Part shown: positions 36,643-45,825 of the stretch, piece by piece | How positions within the stretch are numbered: the first letter of the stretch is position 1 | Layout: each line of letters opens with the position of its first letter | NCBI GenBank assembly: GCA_039033995.1 | Contig: JBCCBP010000001.1 | Coordinates: 124,001-188,000, forward strand | DNA from: CALBPI01 sp039033995 | GTDB taxonomy: Bacteria; Pseudomonadota; Gammaproteobacteria; Steroidobacterales; Woeseiaceae | Reading direction: 5' to 3' | Length of the DNA stretch: 64,000 nt | Program-made: the position numbers and the translations under genes | The notes under the pieces: model-generated | Databases searched by the model: none | What the model was told of the DNA's origin: nothing | Seen by the model: the letters and a program-made list of their open reading frames with translations, nothing else

Positions 36643-36693
36643 TGGTGCAGCGCCGCAGTGCGCCGAAAGCGACTTATGCACTAAAATAGTGCA
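36643..36693. promoter_or_regulatory. NtrC-like enhancer sites
   Basis: TGCACTAAAATAGTGCA (36677-36693) is a perfect palindrome close to the NtrC consensus TGCACCA-N3-TGGTGCA. A half-site TGGTGCA lies at 36643-36649. They lie about 80 and 120 bp upstream of the predicted sigma54 start site, the expected enhancer distance. They also lie upstream of ubiK on the other strand. Confidence 0.7.
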
Positions 36694-36771
36694 AACGACG
36701 AAGTCGCCTTATATGGCAAACTCCACGACAAAGTCGCGCCGCAACGGCGCCTCAATAAGGTGACATTAGCG

Positions 36772-37023
36772 ATGAACTACGAAGACACACTGCGCGGACT
36801 GGCCGCGAGACTGGTTGAGGCAGTACCCCAGAACATGCGCACGGCTGGCGGCGATATCGAACGCAATTTTCGTCAGGTGCTGCGCAATGGCCTCGGCAAG
36901 CTCGATCTGGTTTCTCGGGAGGAATTCGACGTGCAAGCGGCGGTGCTGGCACGCACCCGCGAGAAGCTCGAAGCGCTGGAACGCGAACTTGGCGAACTTG
37001 AGGCGCGCCTCGGCGACGATTAG
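36772..37023 (+). CDS. ubiK: UbiK, ubiquinone biosynthesis accessory factor (YqiC/BMFP)
   Basis: An 83-residue protein with an amphipathic N-terminal helix and a C-terminal trimeric coiled coil. LGKLDLVSREEFDVQAAVLARTREKL-like sequence is the family core. UbiK helps the UbiJ-containing complex and binds membranes. AAGGTGA is about ten bases before ATG 36772. It is followed 41 bp downstream by yifB, as in many gammaproteobacteria. Confidence 0.9.
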   Translation: MNYEDTLRGLAARLVEAVPQNMRTAGGDIERNFRQVLRNGLGKLDLVSREEFDVQAAVLARTREKLEALERELGELEARLGDD

Positions 37024-37064
37024 CCGCCCCAGGGTCTTCCGTTCGCTATGCATCGGAGGGTCGA

Positions 37065-38585
37065 ATGGGCTATGCCAGAGTCTTCAGTCGCGCTGCTGTC
37101 GGTATGGCAGCGCCGCTCGTCACGGTCGAGGTACACCTGTCCGGTGGCTTGCCTCAGTTTCAGATCGTCGGACTGCCCGAGACAGCGGTTCGCGAAAGCC
37201 GCGAACGCGTGCGTGGCGCACTGGTCAACAGTCGCTTTGAGTTTCCAGCATCGCGCATAACCGTTAATCTGCGACCGGCCGATTTACCCAAACATGGTGG
37301 GCGCTTTGACTTAGCGATTGCCGTAGGTATTCTCGCGGCGTCCGGTCAGGTCCGCGATACGGGTCTCGCGATGTTCGAATGTCTCGGGGAGCTCACGCTT
37401 GCAGGGCAGCTGGCGCCCGTGTCGGGCGTGTTACCGGCTTGTTTGCAGATTCGCGAACAGCGCCGCGCCCTGCTGGTGCCACCGGCAAATGCGGCGGAAG
37501 CGGCGCTGGTCGATGGCCTCAGCGTCTATTGCGCCGAGTCGCTCGGCGATGTCGCAGCCATCGTCAACGGCGAGCCGGATGCATTGACGCCACCACCACC
37601 ATTGCCGGCGTCACAACCGGACTCGACCGCGCTCGACCTGGCCGACGTGCGCGGACAGGACAGCGCGAAGCGAGCCTTGGTTATCGCCGCAGCGGGTGCA
37701 CACAACCTCATCCTGATCGGTCCGCCGGGAGCAGGCAAAAGTATGCTCGCGTCCAGGTTGCCGGTCCTGCTACCACCGATGACGAGCGACGAAGCGCTGG
37801 AATGTGCGGCCGTCGCCTCGTTGCGGGCCGCACCATTCGATGTCGGTGTATTGCACAAGCGTCCATTCAGAAGCCCGCACCACAGTGCCTCGGCAGTCGC
37901 GTTGATTGGTGGCGGTACCCGTCCACAGCCCGGCGAGGTGAGCCGCGCGCATCATGGTGTTCTGTTTCTTGACGAGTTACCCGAGTTCTCACGCCATGTG
38001 CTTGAGATGTTGCGTGAACCACTGGAGACCGGGGAGGTACATGTGGCGCGCGCCGCGTTCACTGCGACCTATCCCGCTCAGTTTCAACTGGTGGCTGCGA
38101 TGAATCCCTGCCCGTGTGGTTTTGCCGGGGACCCGCAACAGCAATGTCGTTGTTCGTCGGATCAATTGCTGCGTTATCGTCGTCGCTTGTCGGGGCCGCT
38201 GCTCGACCGGCTCGACCTATCTGTCACCGTCGAGCGGCTATCGTTCGCAGCACTGATGGACACGCCGGCGTCTATTAGCACAGCCGCGCTGGCTGAGACT
38301 GTGGCGATTGCGCGAACACGAGCGGTCGAACGGCAAGGTTATGCCAATGCCAGGATTCCAGCACAGGACCTGCCCGCTGCAATCGCTTGTCGCCACGATG
38401 CGTTGTCGTTGCTTAGCGAGTCTGCACAGCACTGGCATCTTTCGGCGCGTAGCTGCCACCGCATACTGCGTGTCGCTAGAACGATCGCCGACCTGGCAGA
38501 CAGCGACGTCATCGAAGGGGCACACATGGCCGAGTCGCTGGCATTACGGCAAGGCTTGGCGGAGCCGGGGCGGGCTAGCATTTGA
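37065..38585 (+). CDS. YifB family Mg chelatase-like AAA+ ATPase (ComM)
   Basis: A 506-residue protein. An N-terminal Lon-like/ChlI domain (about 20-170, QIVGLPETAVRESRERV) precedes an AAA+ domain with Walker A GPPGAGKSM near residue 225 and FLDELPEF Walker B. A cysteine-bearing segment CPCGFAGDP and a C-terminal helical domain follow. Relatives such as ComM are hexameric helicases that aid branch migration in natural transformation. It probably shares a transcript with ubiK. Confidence 0.93.
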   Translation: MGYARVFSRAAVGMAAPLVTVEVHLSGGLPQFQIVGLPETAVRESRERVRGALVNSRFEFPASRITVNLRPADLPKHGGRFDLAIAVGILAASGQVRDTGLAMFECLGELTLAGQLAPVSGVLPACLQIREQRRALLVPPANAAEAALVDGLSVYCAESLGDVAAIVNGEPDALTPPPPLPASQPDSTALDLADVRGQDSAKRALVIAAAGAHNLILIGPPGAGKSMLASRLPVLLPPMTSDEALECAAVASLRAAPFDVGVLHKRPFRSPHHSASAVALIGGGTRPQPGEVSRAHHGVLFLDELPEFSRHVLEMLREPLETGEVHVARAAFTATYPAQFQLVAAMNPCPCGFAGDPQQQCRCSSDQLLRYRRRLSGPLLDRLDLSVTVERLSFAALMDTPASISTAALAETVAIARTRAVERQGYANARIPAQDLPAAIACRHDALSLLSESAQHWHLSARSCHRILRVARTIADLADSDVIEGAHMAESLALRQGLAEPGRASI

Positions 38586-38644
38586 TAGCGACGTCCGTGG
38601 AAAGCGTCTGCTTTCCACCTACATCGGCAATTGAGAAAGCCGTT

Positions 38645-39358
38645 TCAGCCGACGTGATCATGCGGCTGCTCTACGGGTCTGCGATAAAACTTCTGCAGGT
38701 ACCAGGTGACCAGCCCCGGCGCGACGATGGCCTGCAGTGTGAAGAACAGCAGTGTTATCCAGTCGCTCGAGTAGGCCCCTTCTCCTTGCTGAACAAGCCA
38801 CTGCTCGCCGAGTGGACCGGACGAAAAAACAACGGCAGCCACCAGGTTCCAGCCCAAGTGAAGCCCTAGTGGCGCAAATAGTGAACGGGTCTTGGCAAAC
38901 GCAAACGCAAACATCCAGCCACCAGCCCCAGTCACCAGGAAAATGTAAATCATCAGGATTAAGCGGGAGCCGAACAGCTCGTAGCTAAACCAGTGGTACA
39001 CGCCGAAAGCAATGGAGCTCAGCAGGCACGCTTTGACGACACCGAAATAACGGATCAGCAGGTAGAGCAGTGCGCCGCGAAACAGAAACTCTTCGTAGAT
39101 CACAGCTGACAGCACCCAAAACGATCCACCGATCAGCTGGCCCAACTGATAGTCCGGATTAATCTGGTAAGAAACATCCTTGAAGTGGGCCTGCCACATA
39201 AAATTGATGACGCCAACGAGGGCCATGAAGCACATGCCGGAAATGCACTCGATGACGCGCCGTCTGGTTGGAATGATGCCCAGAACTGTCAGCGGTTCGC
39301 GCACTGTGACGCGGAGCAACAACCACGAGAAAACGATGGCAACCAACGTGCCGGCCAT
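38645..39358 (-). CDS. CPBP (CAAX-type) intramembrane glutamic protease
   Basis: A 237-residue, roughly six- to eight-helix membrane protein. The three ABI/CPBP motifs are present: EExxxR at Glu89-Glu90-Arg94, FGVYH with His122, and HxxxN at His167-Asn171. It is a Rce1-like protease of unknown substrate. GC content and neighbours give no clue to its role; it is isolated between yifB and the chemotaxis locus. Confidence 0.88.
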   Translation of the reverse strand: MAGTLVAIVFSWLLLRVTVREPLTVLGIIPTRRRVIECISGMCFMALVGVINFMWQAHFKDVSYQINPDYQLGQLIGGSFWVLSAVIYEEFLFRGALLYLLIRYFGVVKACLLSSIAFGVYHWFSYELFGSRLILMIYIFLVTGAGGWMFAFAFAKTRSLFAPLGLHLGWNLVAAVVFSSGPLGEQWLVQQGEGAYSSDWITLLFFTLQAIVAPGLVTWYLQKFYRRPVEQPHDHVG

Positions 39359-39774
39359 TATCGTGTTGTCCTTTGGGGCAGGTATGAAACGTTGAAATCT
39401 CGGTAAGAGTGAGACGCTCGGCGCATGACGCTTCTCGTGATTGGCAGAGGCTATGAACCCGATCGTCCAAAGTTAGCCTAGCGCGCGCCCCGACGTCGGA
39501 TATCTGACGCTGAAGAACGAGCTGTTCGAAGACAGATTAGCAGACCTTTTATAGAAAACGGCTATCAGTCCGCGTTGAACGCGGTCTGAATTCTTAACGA
39601 CCCCACTTCGGAAAGCTGTCAGCGCTGCTCCTCGGGTACGCATCGTGACCGGTTACTTTCAGGCAGGTATTCACATCCGAATAGATCGATATCGACCACA
39701 TTCGGTTCTTTGTAGTCATAGCGCCATCCTTCATTGGTACGCGGACGCGTGCGCTCGGCCGCTAATCGATGGCT
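39359..39774. other. Intergenic spacer with a possible gene remnant
   Basis: This stretch has no convincing gene. A minus-strand frame at 39619-39804 (61 codons, GTG start) looks protein-like in its second half (NEGWRYDYKEPNVVDIDLFG) but has no good Shine-Dalgarno and a different frame is open just upstream, as after a frameshift. CCGCGTT-GA-ACGCGG (39573-39587) is a short hairpin without a T-run. Confidence 0.4.
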
Positions 39775-39801
39775 TAAGGTTTTTGGCGACCTGGCCGACA
39801 A
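39775..39801 (+). promoter_or_regulatory. FliA (sigma28)-type promoter of the chemotaxis operon
   Basis: TAAG, 15 bp, GCCGACAA closely matches the enterobacterial sigma28 consensus TAAA-N15-GCCGATAA. The predicted start is about 75 bp upstream of the first receptor gene. Confidence 0.6.
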
Positions 39802-39884
39802 CACCCGGACTGAAGGCTAATAAATCTGGGTTGGGCGCGCTAGCAGTACCAAGTGACTGACCGTCGCGCTGTGCGGAGAGGTAG

Positions 39885-42677
39885 ATGAATCTGCTCGCGA
39901 GAATGACACTAAAACAAAAACTCTGTCTGGCAGTACTGGTCCCGGTGCTGGGGCTCTTGTGGTTCGGGCAGAGCGAAATCAGACGCGCCGCAAACAACAA
40001 AACGCAAGCTGAGCGCGTTCTCGTCTTGACCGAACTGGCCGTCACCGCAAGCGCCATGGTGCACGAGCTGCAGAAGGAGCGCGGTATGTCAGCCGGTTAC
40101 CTGGGCAGCAACGGGCAAAAGTTTGCCGATGCACTGCCGCAGCAACACACCACCGCCGATACACGCATTGAAACTCTAGAGGCGCTGCTGCGAGGTTTTG
40201 ACAGAACCGACTTCAACGATGCATTCCAACAGCAGTTGCAGGAAAGCGAGCAAATGCTCGGCCAGATTGGCGAATGGCGCAAACGGATATTGTCGCAATC
40301 AACGACCGTCGGCGAGGGAATCAGCTATTACACATCGACCAATGGCGCATTCCTAAAACTGGTTGAAGCGATTCCACAGCAAATCGCCTCTGGTCGCATC
40401 GCGATCGAAGGCGTCGCGTTCTCGGCCTTTCTTCAAAGCAAAGAGCGTGCCGGCATCGAGCGTGCCGTCTTGGCTAGTGTGTTTGCGAAGGACCGCTTTG
40501 AGCCGGGCATGCTGGAGCGTCTACTGGCACTCGTCACGATACAAGATACCTACCTTGACCGCTTTCGTTCATTCGCGCCGCAGGCGAGCATCGATGCACT
40601 GCGAGCGGCCGAGACCGACGTAGCGATGACGCGCCCTGAACGATTTCGGCGTCAAGCCATCGATAACGCCGACGTTGGCGGGTTCGGTGTTGACCCAGCG
40701 GTTTGGTTTGAAGCGCAAACCGCCAAGATCGATCAGCTAAAGTCGTTGGAAGATTCCGTCGCGAACCTGTTGACGTTGCACGCGACGGAATATCGGCAGC
40801 TTGCCATCAGCAAGATGTTAACGGCCACAATTATCGTTGCTGCATCGGTTGCCGCGGCCATCTTTATGGCGCTGTACGTGGTCGCGGACACGCTGCGTTT
40901 GTTGGGCGCTGAACCGCGTCGTTTGCGTCAGGTCGTGGATGAAGTCGCAAACGGCAACCTCGATCTCGACATCAGTACCGAACGCCCTGCGAGCGGTGTG
41001 TTCGCGTCGGCCCAATTGATGCAACAGAGTCTGCGCAAACGCGCGGCCGAAGACCGCAGAACGCTGGCCGAGATGACGCGCATCCGAGAGGCACTGGATA
41101 ACATCGACGGCAACGTCATCATCGTCAATCAGGAACACCGGGTTGTCTACGCTAACCCGGCGATTACCAAGTTGCTGGATTCGATCGCACCTTCGCTGCG
41201 TCAGATCGTGCCGCATTTTACACCCGGGGATCTGACCAACCTGACTTTTGATGATCTGCACGACAACTGCTCATTGACGCAGGATACGCTGGCGCGCCTG
41301 AATCGCTCACAGTCAGAGATGATGGAGCTCGCTGGCTTGACACTACGGGTCAACATTAATCCGATCCTCAGTGCCAGCGGCAGTCGCTTGGGCACCGTCG
41401 TCGAATGGCGAGATCGGACCAAGGCTGTCGCCGCAGAAAAAGAGGTTCAGGCGGTTGTCCGTAGCGCGGGTGAGGGTGATCTGGGCGTTCGAATTTCTGT
41501 TGACGACAAAGACGAGTTTCTGCGGGCGCTTGCCGAAGGTGTCAATCGGTTGCTGGAAACATCCGAGGGCGTCATCAGCGAAACCACGCGTGTCCTGGGC
41601 GCTGTCGCCGCGGGCGATTTGTCCAACACCATCGATAGCGACTACGCCGGTGCCTACGAGCAACTGAAGCAGGACACTAACGCCACCGTCGCCAAATTGC
41701 GCGAGGTTGTAGCGGAAATTCAGCAAGCGGCCGACTCGGTCGGTGTTGGCTCGAGTGAGATCTCAGAGGGCAACGCTAACCTGAGCGAGCGCACCGAACA
41801 GCAAGCGGGTAGCCTCGAAGAGACCGCATCAAGCATGGAGCAAATGACGAGCTCGGTCCGGCAGAATGCCGACAACGCGTCGCAGGCGAATCAACTTGCG
41901 CTGGATGCGCGTGAACAAGCTAAGCAAGGTGGCAATGTGGTCAGCACGGCGGTCTCGGCGATGGCTGAGATCAGCACGGCCAGTGGGAAGATCGCTGACA
42001 TCATCGGGGTCGTGGACGAGATTGCGTTCCAAACGAACCTGCTAGCGTTAAACGCGTCTGTTGAGGCTGCCCGGGCTGGCGAACAAGGTCGCGGCTTTGC
42101 GGTGGTCGCAAGCGAAGTCCGAAACCTTGCCGGTCGCAGTGCGACCGCTGCACGAGAGATCAAGACGCTGATCGACGATAGTGTCGACAAGGTCAAGGAT
42201 GGCACAGCGCTCGTGAATGAGTCCGGGGAGATGCTTTCCGAGATCGTGGATCGTGTAACCAAGGTTACCGATATCGTCGGTGAAATTGCCGCCGCGAGCC
42301 AGGAACAGTCCGCAGGTATCGAACAGGTGAATTCGGCAGTAGTCAAGATGGACGAACTGACACAGCAGAATGCTGCCTTGGTTGAGCAAGCGGCAGCGGC
42401 TAGCGAATCTCTGAGTGATCAGGCGGCTGATTTGAATGGACTAATCAGCTTCTTTGGCAGCGCCAATAACACCATACATATTGCGACCCAGCCGCCGCCA
42501 ACCGACTTTGTTGAGCGTCGTTCAACGGAGCGTCCGTGGACTGAGCGCAAGCCAGCGGATGCCGGGCAGAACGGTCCGGCGGAAGAAGACACGCCTTTGT
42601 TGTTCGGTACTGCCGCCGCCGCTTTCGGTGGTGCAGCGCCAGCGAAAGACGGCGACGCCGAATGGCAGGAATTCTGA
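39885..42677 (+). CDS. Methyl-accepting chemotaxis protein with NIT and PAS sensor domains
   Basis: A 930-residue receptor. TM1 (about 12-29) and TM2 (about 309-334) flank a periplasmic helical NIT domain with the EL-QKERGMSAGYLGS signature of nitrate/nitrite sensors. A HAMP segment, a cytoplasmic PAS domain (about 398-515, starting IREALDNIDGNVIIVN) and a further HAMP-like region lead to the signalling domain (about 630-870), whose tip reads IIGVVDEIAFQTNLLALNA. The chain ends EWQEF, matching the CheR/CheB-tethering pentapeptide type. It leads the che operon and is read from a sigma28-like promoter. Confidence 0.9.
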   Translation: MNLLARMTLKQKLCLAVLVPVLGLLWFGQSEIRRAANNKTQAERVLVLTELAVTASAMVHELQKERGMSAGYLGSNGQKFADALPQQHTTADTRIETLEALLRGFDRTDFNDAFQQQLQESEQMLGQIGEWRKRILSQSTTVGEGISYYTSTNGAFLKLVEAIPQQIASGRIAIEGVAFSAFLQSKERAGIERAVLASVFAKDRFEPGMLERLLALVTIQDTYLDRFRSFAPQASIDALRAAETDVAMTRPERFRRQAIDNADVGGFGVDPAVWFEAQTAKIDQLKSLEDSVANLLTLHATEYRQLAISKMLTATIIVAASVAAAIFMALYVVADTLRLLGAEPRRLRQVVDEVANGNLDLDISTERPASGVFASAQLMQQSLRKRAAEDRRTLAEMTRIREALDNIDGNVIIVNQEHRVVYANPAITKLLDSIAPSLRQIVPHFTPGDLTNLTFDDLHDNCSLTQDTLARLNRSQSEMMELAGLTLRVNINPILSASGSRLGTVVEWRDRTKAVAAEKEVQAVVRSAGEGDLGVRISVDDKDEFLRALAEGVNRLLETSEGVISETTRVLGAVAAGDLSNTIDSDYAGAYEQLKQDTNATVAKLREVVAEIQQAADSVGVGSSEISEGNANLSERTEQQAGSLEETASSMEQMTSSVRQNADNASQANQLALDAREQAKQGGNVVSTAVSAMAEISTASGKIADIIGVVDEIAFQTNLLALNASVEAARAGEQGRGFAVVASEVRNLAGRSATAAREIKTLIDDSVDKVKDGTALVNESGEMLSEIVDRVTKVTDIVGEIAAASQEQSAGIEQVNSAVVKMDELTQQNAALVEQAAAASESLSDQAADLNGLISFFGSANNTIHIATQPPPTDFVERRSTERPWTERKPADAGQNGPAEEDTPLLFGTAAAAFGGAAPAKDGDAEWQEF

Positions 42678-42759
42678 TCGTGGCGGGGCGATACAAAACC
42701 AATGACGGGTGCCTCGCTGCGACCGTCGATACGTTAAAAATCTCAATAGGAGTTTTTCG

Positions 42760-43122
42760 ATGCAGAGCATACTCGCCGTAGACGATTCTCGCTCGATGCG
42801 CGGATTGGTCAGTCATGTGCTCAAAGGTGCTGGCTTCGAGGTTGTGCTGGCGGAAGATGGTGTTGAAGCCTTCGACTACGCCAAGGAGAACACGGTCGAC
42901 CTGGTGTTGACCGACATCAATATGCCAAACATGGACGGTATATCACTGATCAAGTCGTTGCGAACGCTGGACACGTATCGATTCGTTCCGTTACTGGTGC
43001 TGACGACAGAGTCCGGTACCGACAAAAAAATGGAAGGTAAAGAGGCGGGCGCCACAGGATGGATCGTCAAGCCGTTTGATCCGGAGAGTCTGATCAAGAC
43101 AATCCATAAGGTTCTCAGCTAA
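42760..43122 (+). CDS. cheY: CheY-type response regulator
   Basis: A 120-residue single receiver domain. The acidic pair Asp8-Asp9, phospho-acceptor Asp52 in LTDINMPNMDG, Thr82-Thr83 and Lys104 in IVKPFD are all present. TAGGAG lies seven bases before ATG 42760. It lies directly upstream of cheA and is the likely flagellar switch ligand or phosphate sink. Confidence 0.93.
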   Translation: MQSILAVDDSRSMRGLVSHVLKGAGFEVVLAEDGVEAFDYAKENTVDLVLTDINMPNMDGISLIKSLRTLDTYRFVPLLVLTTESGTDKKMEGKEAGATGWIVKPFDPESLIKTIHKVLS

Positions 43123-43133
43123 GGAGCAGCGTT

Positions 43134-45191
43134 ATGAGCCTTGATGTCGACATGCAGGAAATCGCCCAGATCTTTATTGAAGAGAGTCTTGAAGGTCTCG
43201 ATGTCATGGAGGCCGGTCTGTTAAACCTCGATCTTGGGGCGGCAGATCCGGAGACCATCAACGAGATCTTTCGTGCCGCGCACTCTATCAAAGGTGGTGG
43301 TGCCACCTTTGGGTTTACCGAAATTTCCGACTTTGCCCATGTCGCGGAAACGCTGCTTGACGAAATGCGACAGAACGAGCGCGACGTTACCCGCGAAGCG
43401 GTCGACCTCTTGCTGGCGTCAGTCGACTGTATCCGGGACATGATTGGCCAGATTGGTGACGGCGAGATCGACGTTGAAAACGCGAACGCGGTGCGCGGTC
43501 AGTTAGAGGCGCTTCTTGCCAATGAGGCCGTCACATCTGCGACACCTGATGCGGCGGCGGCCGAGCAGCCAAGCGTCGAATCCGGTCCGACGGAATGGCA
43601 TATCACGTTTGTACCGGCACCCGGCATCCTGCGTTCATGCAATGACCCGATTCGCATTATTCGAGAGCTCGAGGGCCTCGGCGAGCTCAGCGTTGAATGC
43701 CACAACGCCGACAGTCTGGCGCTTGGCGAGTTTGATCCTGAGGAATGCTTGCTGGCCTGGGAGCTGATATTGGTTAGCGATGCTGAGCAGGCAGAAATCG
43801 AAGACGTGTTCGCCTGGGTGCGCGATGAGTGTGAGCTCTCGATCACGGCAGCCGGTCAGGCCACGCCTGAGCCAGCTACGCCTTCAACCGAGGCACCGCA
43901 GACTGACGCGAAGATGGAACAAGCGCCGGAGCAGAAATCGGTGCCGGCGGCGCGTAAGCCTGTTGCTAAACAGAAGACGGCAACGGCTCAGGAGAGCAGC
44001 TCGATTCGAGTCAACATCGATAAGGTCGATGCGCTGATCAACCAAGTTGGCGAACTAGTGATCACCCAATCCATGCTCAGCCGTTTCACATCCGATTTTG
44101 ACTTCACGCAGCTCGACTTGCTGCGGGAAGGTCTGTCGCAGCTATCACGCAACACACGCGAATTGCAGGAAAGCGTAATGGCGATTCGAATGCTGCCGAT
44201 CAGTTTTGCATTTAGTCGTTTTCCCCGACTGGTGCGCGACACCGGAAACGCGATCGGCAAGAAGGTGGAGCTGCAGCTCACCGGTGAGAACACCGAGCTC
44301 GACAAGACCGTCCTCGAGAAGATTGGTGATCCACTGGTTCATCTAGTGCGAAACTCGCTCGATCATGGTCTGGAGGATCCGGAGGCCCGCGTGGCTGCGG
44401 GCAAACCGGAGACGGGTGTCTTGCAGCTCAACGCGTATCACGAGGGCGGCAATATCGTTATTGAAGTGAGCGACGATGGTGCCGGTATCAATACCGCTAA
44501 AGTTCTCGAAAAGGCCAGAGCGCGTGGTCTGGTCGGTATGGATGAGCAGCTGCCGGCGGAGAGGATCAACAACCTGATATTCATGGCGGGTTTCTCCACA
44601 GCGGATGAGGTCAGCGACTTATCGGGTCGCGGCGTTGGTATGGACGTTGTGCGGCGAAATATCTCTGACCTCGGTGGTACGGTGTCGATCAAATCTGAGC
44701 CTGGTATTGGCTCCACAATCACCATTCGCCTGCCGCTGACCCTGGCCATATTGGATGGGCAGCTCGTCAGGGTCGGTGAGCAATGCTATATCGTGCCACT
44801 CATTTCTATAGTCGAAACGATTCAAGTTACGAGCGACCAGGTCAGCCAACTAGCGGGTCACGCCGAGCTGTTTAAGTTGCGTGACACCTATCTGCCAGTG
44901 CTGCGACTTCACGAGTTATTCGGCGTGGCGTGCGATAGCAAAGACATCACGGATGGTTTGCTGGTGGTTGCAGAAGCCAATGGTCAGCGCATCGGCATAC
45001 TGGTCGATGATCTCTTGGAGCAACAACAAGTGGTGATCAAGAGTCTCGATGCGAACTACAAGCAAGTGCAAGGCATCTCGGGGGCGACCATTCTCGGTGA
45101 CGGTACCGTTGCGTTGATTCTCGATACGCAAGGTTTGCTGCAGATCTTCTATTCCACAAACACAAAGCTAGGGAAAACCGCCGTCGCGTAG
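43134..45191 (+). CDS. cheA: Chemotaxis histidine kinase CheA
   Basis: A 685-residue kinase with all five domains. The Hpt domain has phospho-His50 in AAHSIKGGG. A P2-like CheY-docking domain (about 155-240, WHITFVPAPGILR) is followed by a Pro/Ala-rich linker. The dimerisation domain begins near 290 (RVNIDKVDALINQVGELVI), then the HATPase (N-box HLVRNSLDHGLE, G boxes SDDGAGI and GRGVGMDVV) and the CheW-like domain. It works with CheW and both receptors. It lies 11 bp after cheY. Confidence 0.96.
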   Translation: MSLDVDMQEIAQIFIEESLEGLDVMEAGLLNLDLGAADPETINEIFRAAHSIKGGGATFGFTEISDFAHVAETLLDEMRQNERDVTREAVDLLLASVDCIRDMIGQIGDGEIDVENANAVRGQLEALLANEAVTSATPDAAAAEQPSVESGPTEWHITFVPAPGILRSCNDPIRIIRELEGLGELSVECHNADSLALGEFDPEECLLAWELILVSDAEQAEIEDVFAWVRDECELSITAAGQATPEPATPSTEAPQTDAKMEQAPEQKSVPAARKPVAKQKTATAQESSSIRVNIDKVDALINQVGELVITQSMLSRFTSDFDFTQLDLLREGLSQLSRNTRELQESVMAIRMLPISFAFSRFPRLVRDTGNAIGKKVELQLTGENTELDKTVLEKIGDPLVHLVRNSLDHGLEDPEARVAAGKPETGVLQLNAYHEGGNIVIEVSDDGAGINTAKVLEKARARGLVGMDEQLPAERINNLIFMAGFSTADEVSDLSGRGVGMDVVRRNISDLGGTVSIKSEPGIGSTITIRLPLTLAILDGQLVRVGEQCYIVPLISIVETIQVTSDQVSQLAGHAELFKLRDTYLPVLRLHELFGVACDSKDITDGLLVVAEANGQRIGILVDDLLEQQQVVIKSLDANYKQVQGISGATILGDGTVALILDTQGLLQIFYSTNTKLGKTAVA

Positions 45192-45220
45192 CGGCAGAGC
45201 GGTGATACGGGAGCAATATA

Positions 45221-45799
45221 ATGACGAAGGCTAACTCAACTCACGCCGGTCTGATCGATGGTGATGGCGCGGCAACGTATGCCGGCAATCAATACCTGAC
45301 ATTTCTGTTGGCAGGCGAGGAGTACGGCGTCGAAATTCTGCGGGTGCAGGAAATAAAAGGCTGGGAGTCCGCGACGCCGATCCCGAATACACCCTCTTAT
45401 GTGCTCGGCGTACTGAACTTGCGTGGCGCAGTAGTCCCGATCATCGATTTACGAAAGCGCTTTGACATGGAGAGTGTCGACTACGGACCAACCACGGTCA
45501 TTATCGTCGTCAAAATCCGTGCTGATGAGACCGAGCGAACGGTTGGACTGGTGGTCGACGGCGTGGCGGATGTGTATCGACTGGAAGACGAGACCATTCA
45601 ACCGCCACCGAACATGGGTAATGACATGAAAACCGAGTCAATTCGGGGCCTGGCGACGGTCGAAGAAAAAATGGTCATATTGCTGGAAGTCGATTCTTTG
45701 ATGAACATCGACGAGACGGGCATCGACAAGAATGGGGCAAACGATAGCATCGTTGCAGGACAGGAGACTGCGGTAACCGAAACCGCGATAGCGTCCTAA
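45221..45799 (+). CDS. cheW: Coupling protein CheW
   Basis: A 192-residue CheW-fold protein, longer than the usual 150-170 by a C-terminal tail rich in Asp, Gly and Thr. Core motifs are YLTFLLAGEEYGVEIL, GVLNLRGAVVPIIDLRKRF and GLVVDGVADVYRL. It links CheA to receptor tips. It lies between cheA and the second receptor gene. Confidence 0.95.
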   Translation: MTKANSTHAGLIDGDGAATYAGNQYLTFLLAGEEYGVEILRVQEIKGWESATPIPNTPSYVLGVLNLRGAVVPIIDLRKRFDMESVDYGPTTVIIVVKIRADETERTVGLVVDGVADVYRLEDETIQPPPNMGNDMKTESIRGLATVEEKMVILLEVDSLMNIDETGIDKNGANDSIVAGQETAVTETAIAS

Positions 45800-45825
45800 G
45801 CGGTAAAGGACGTCGGAGAAAGCGA

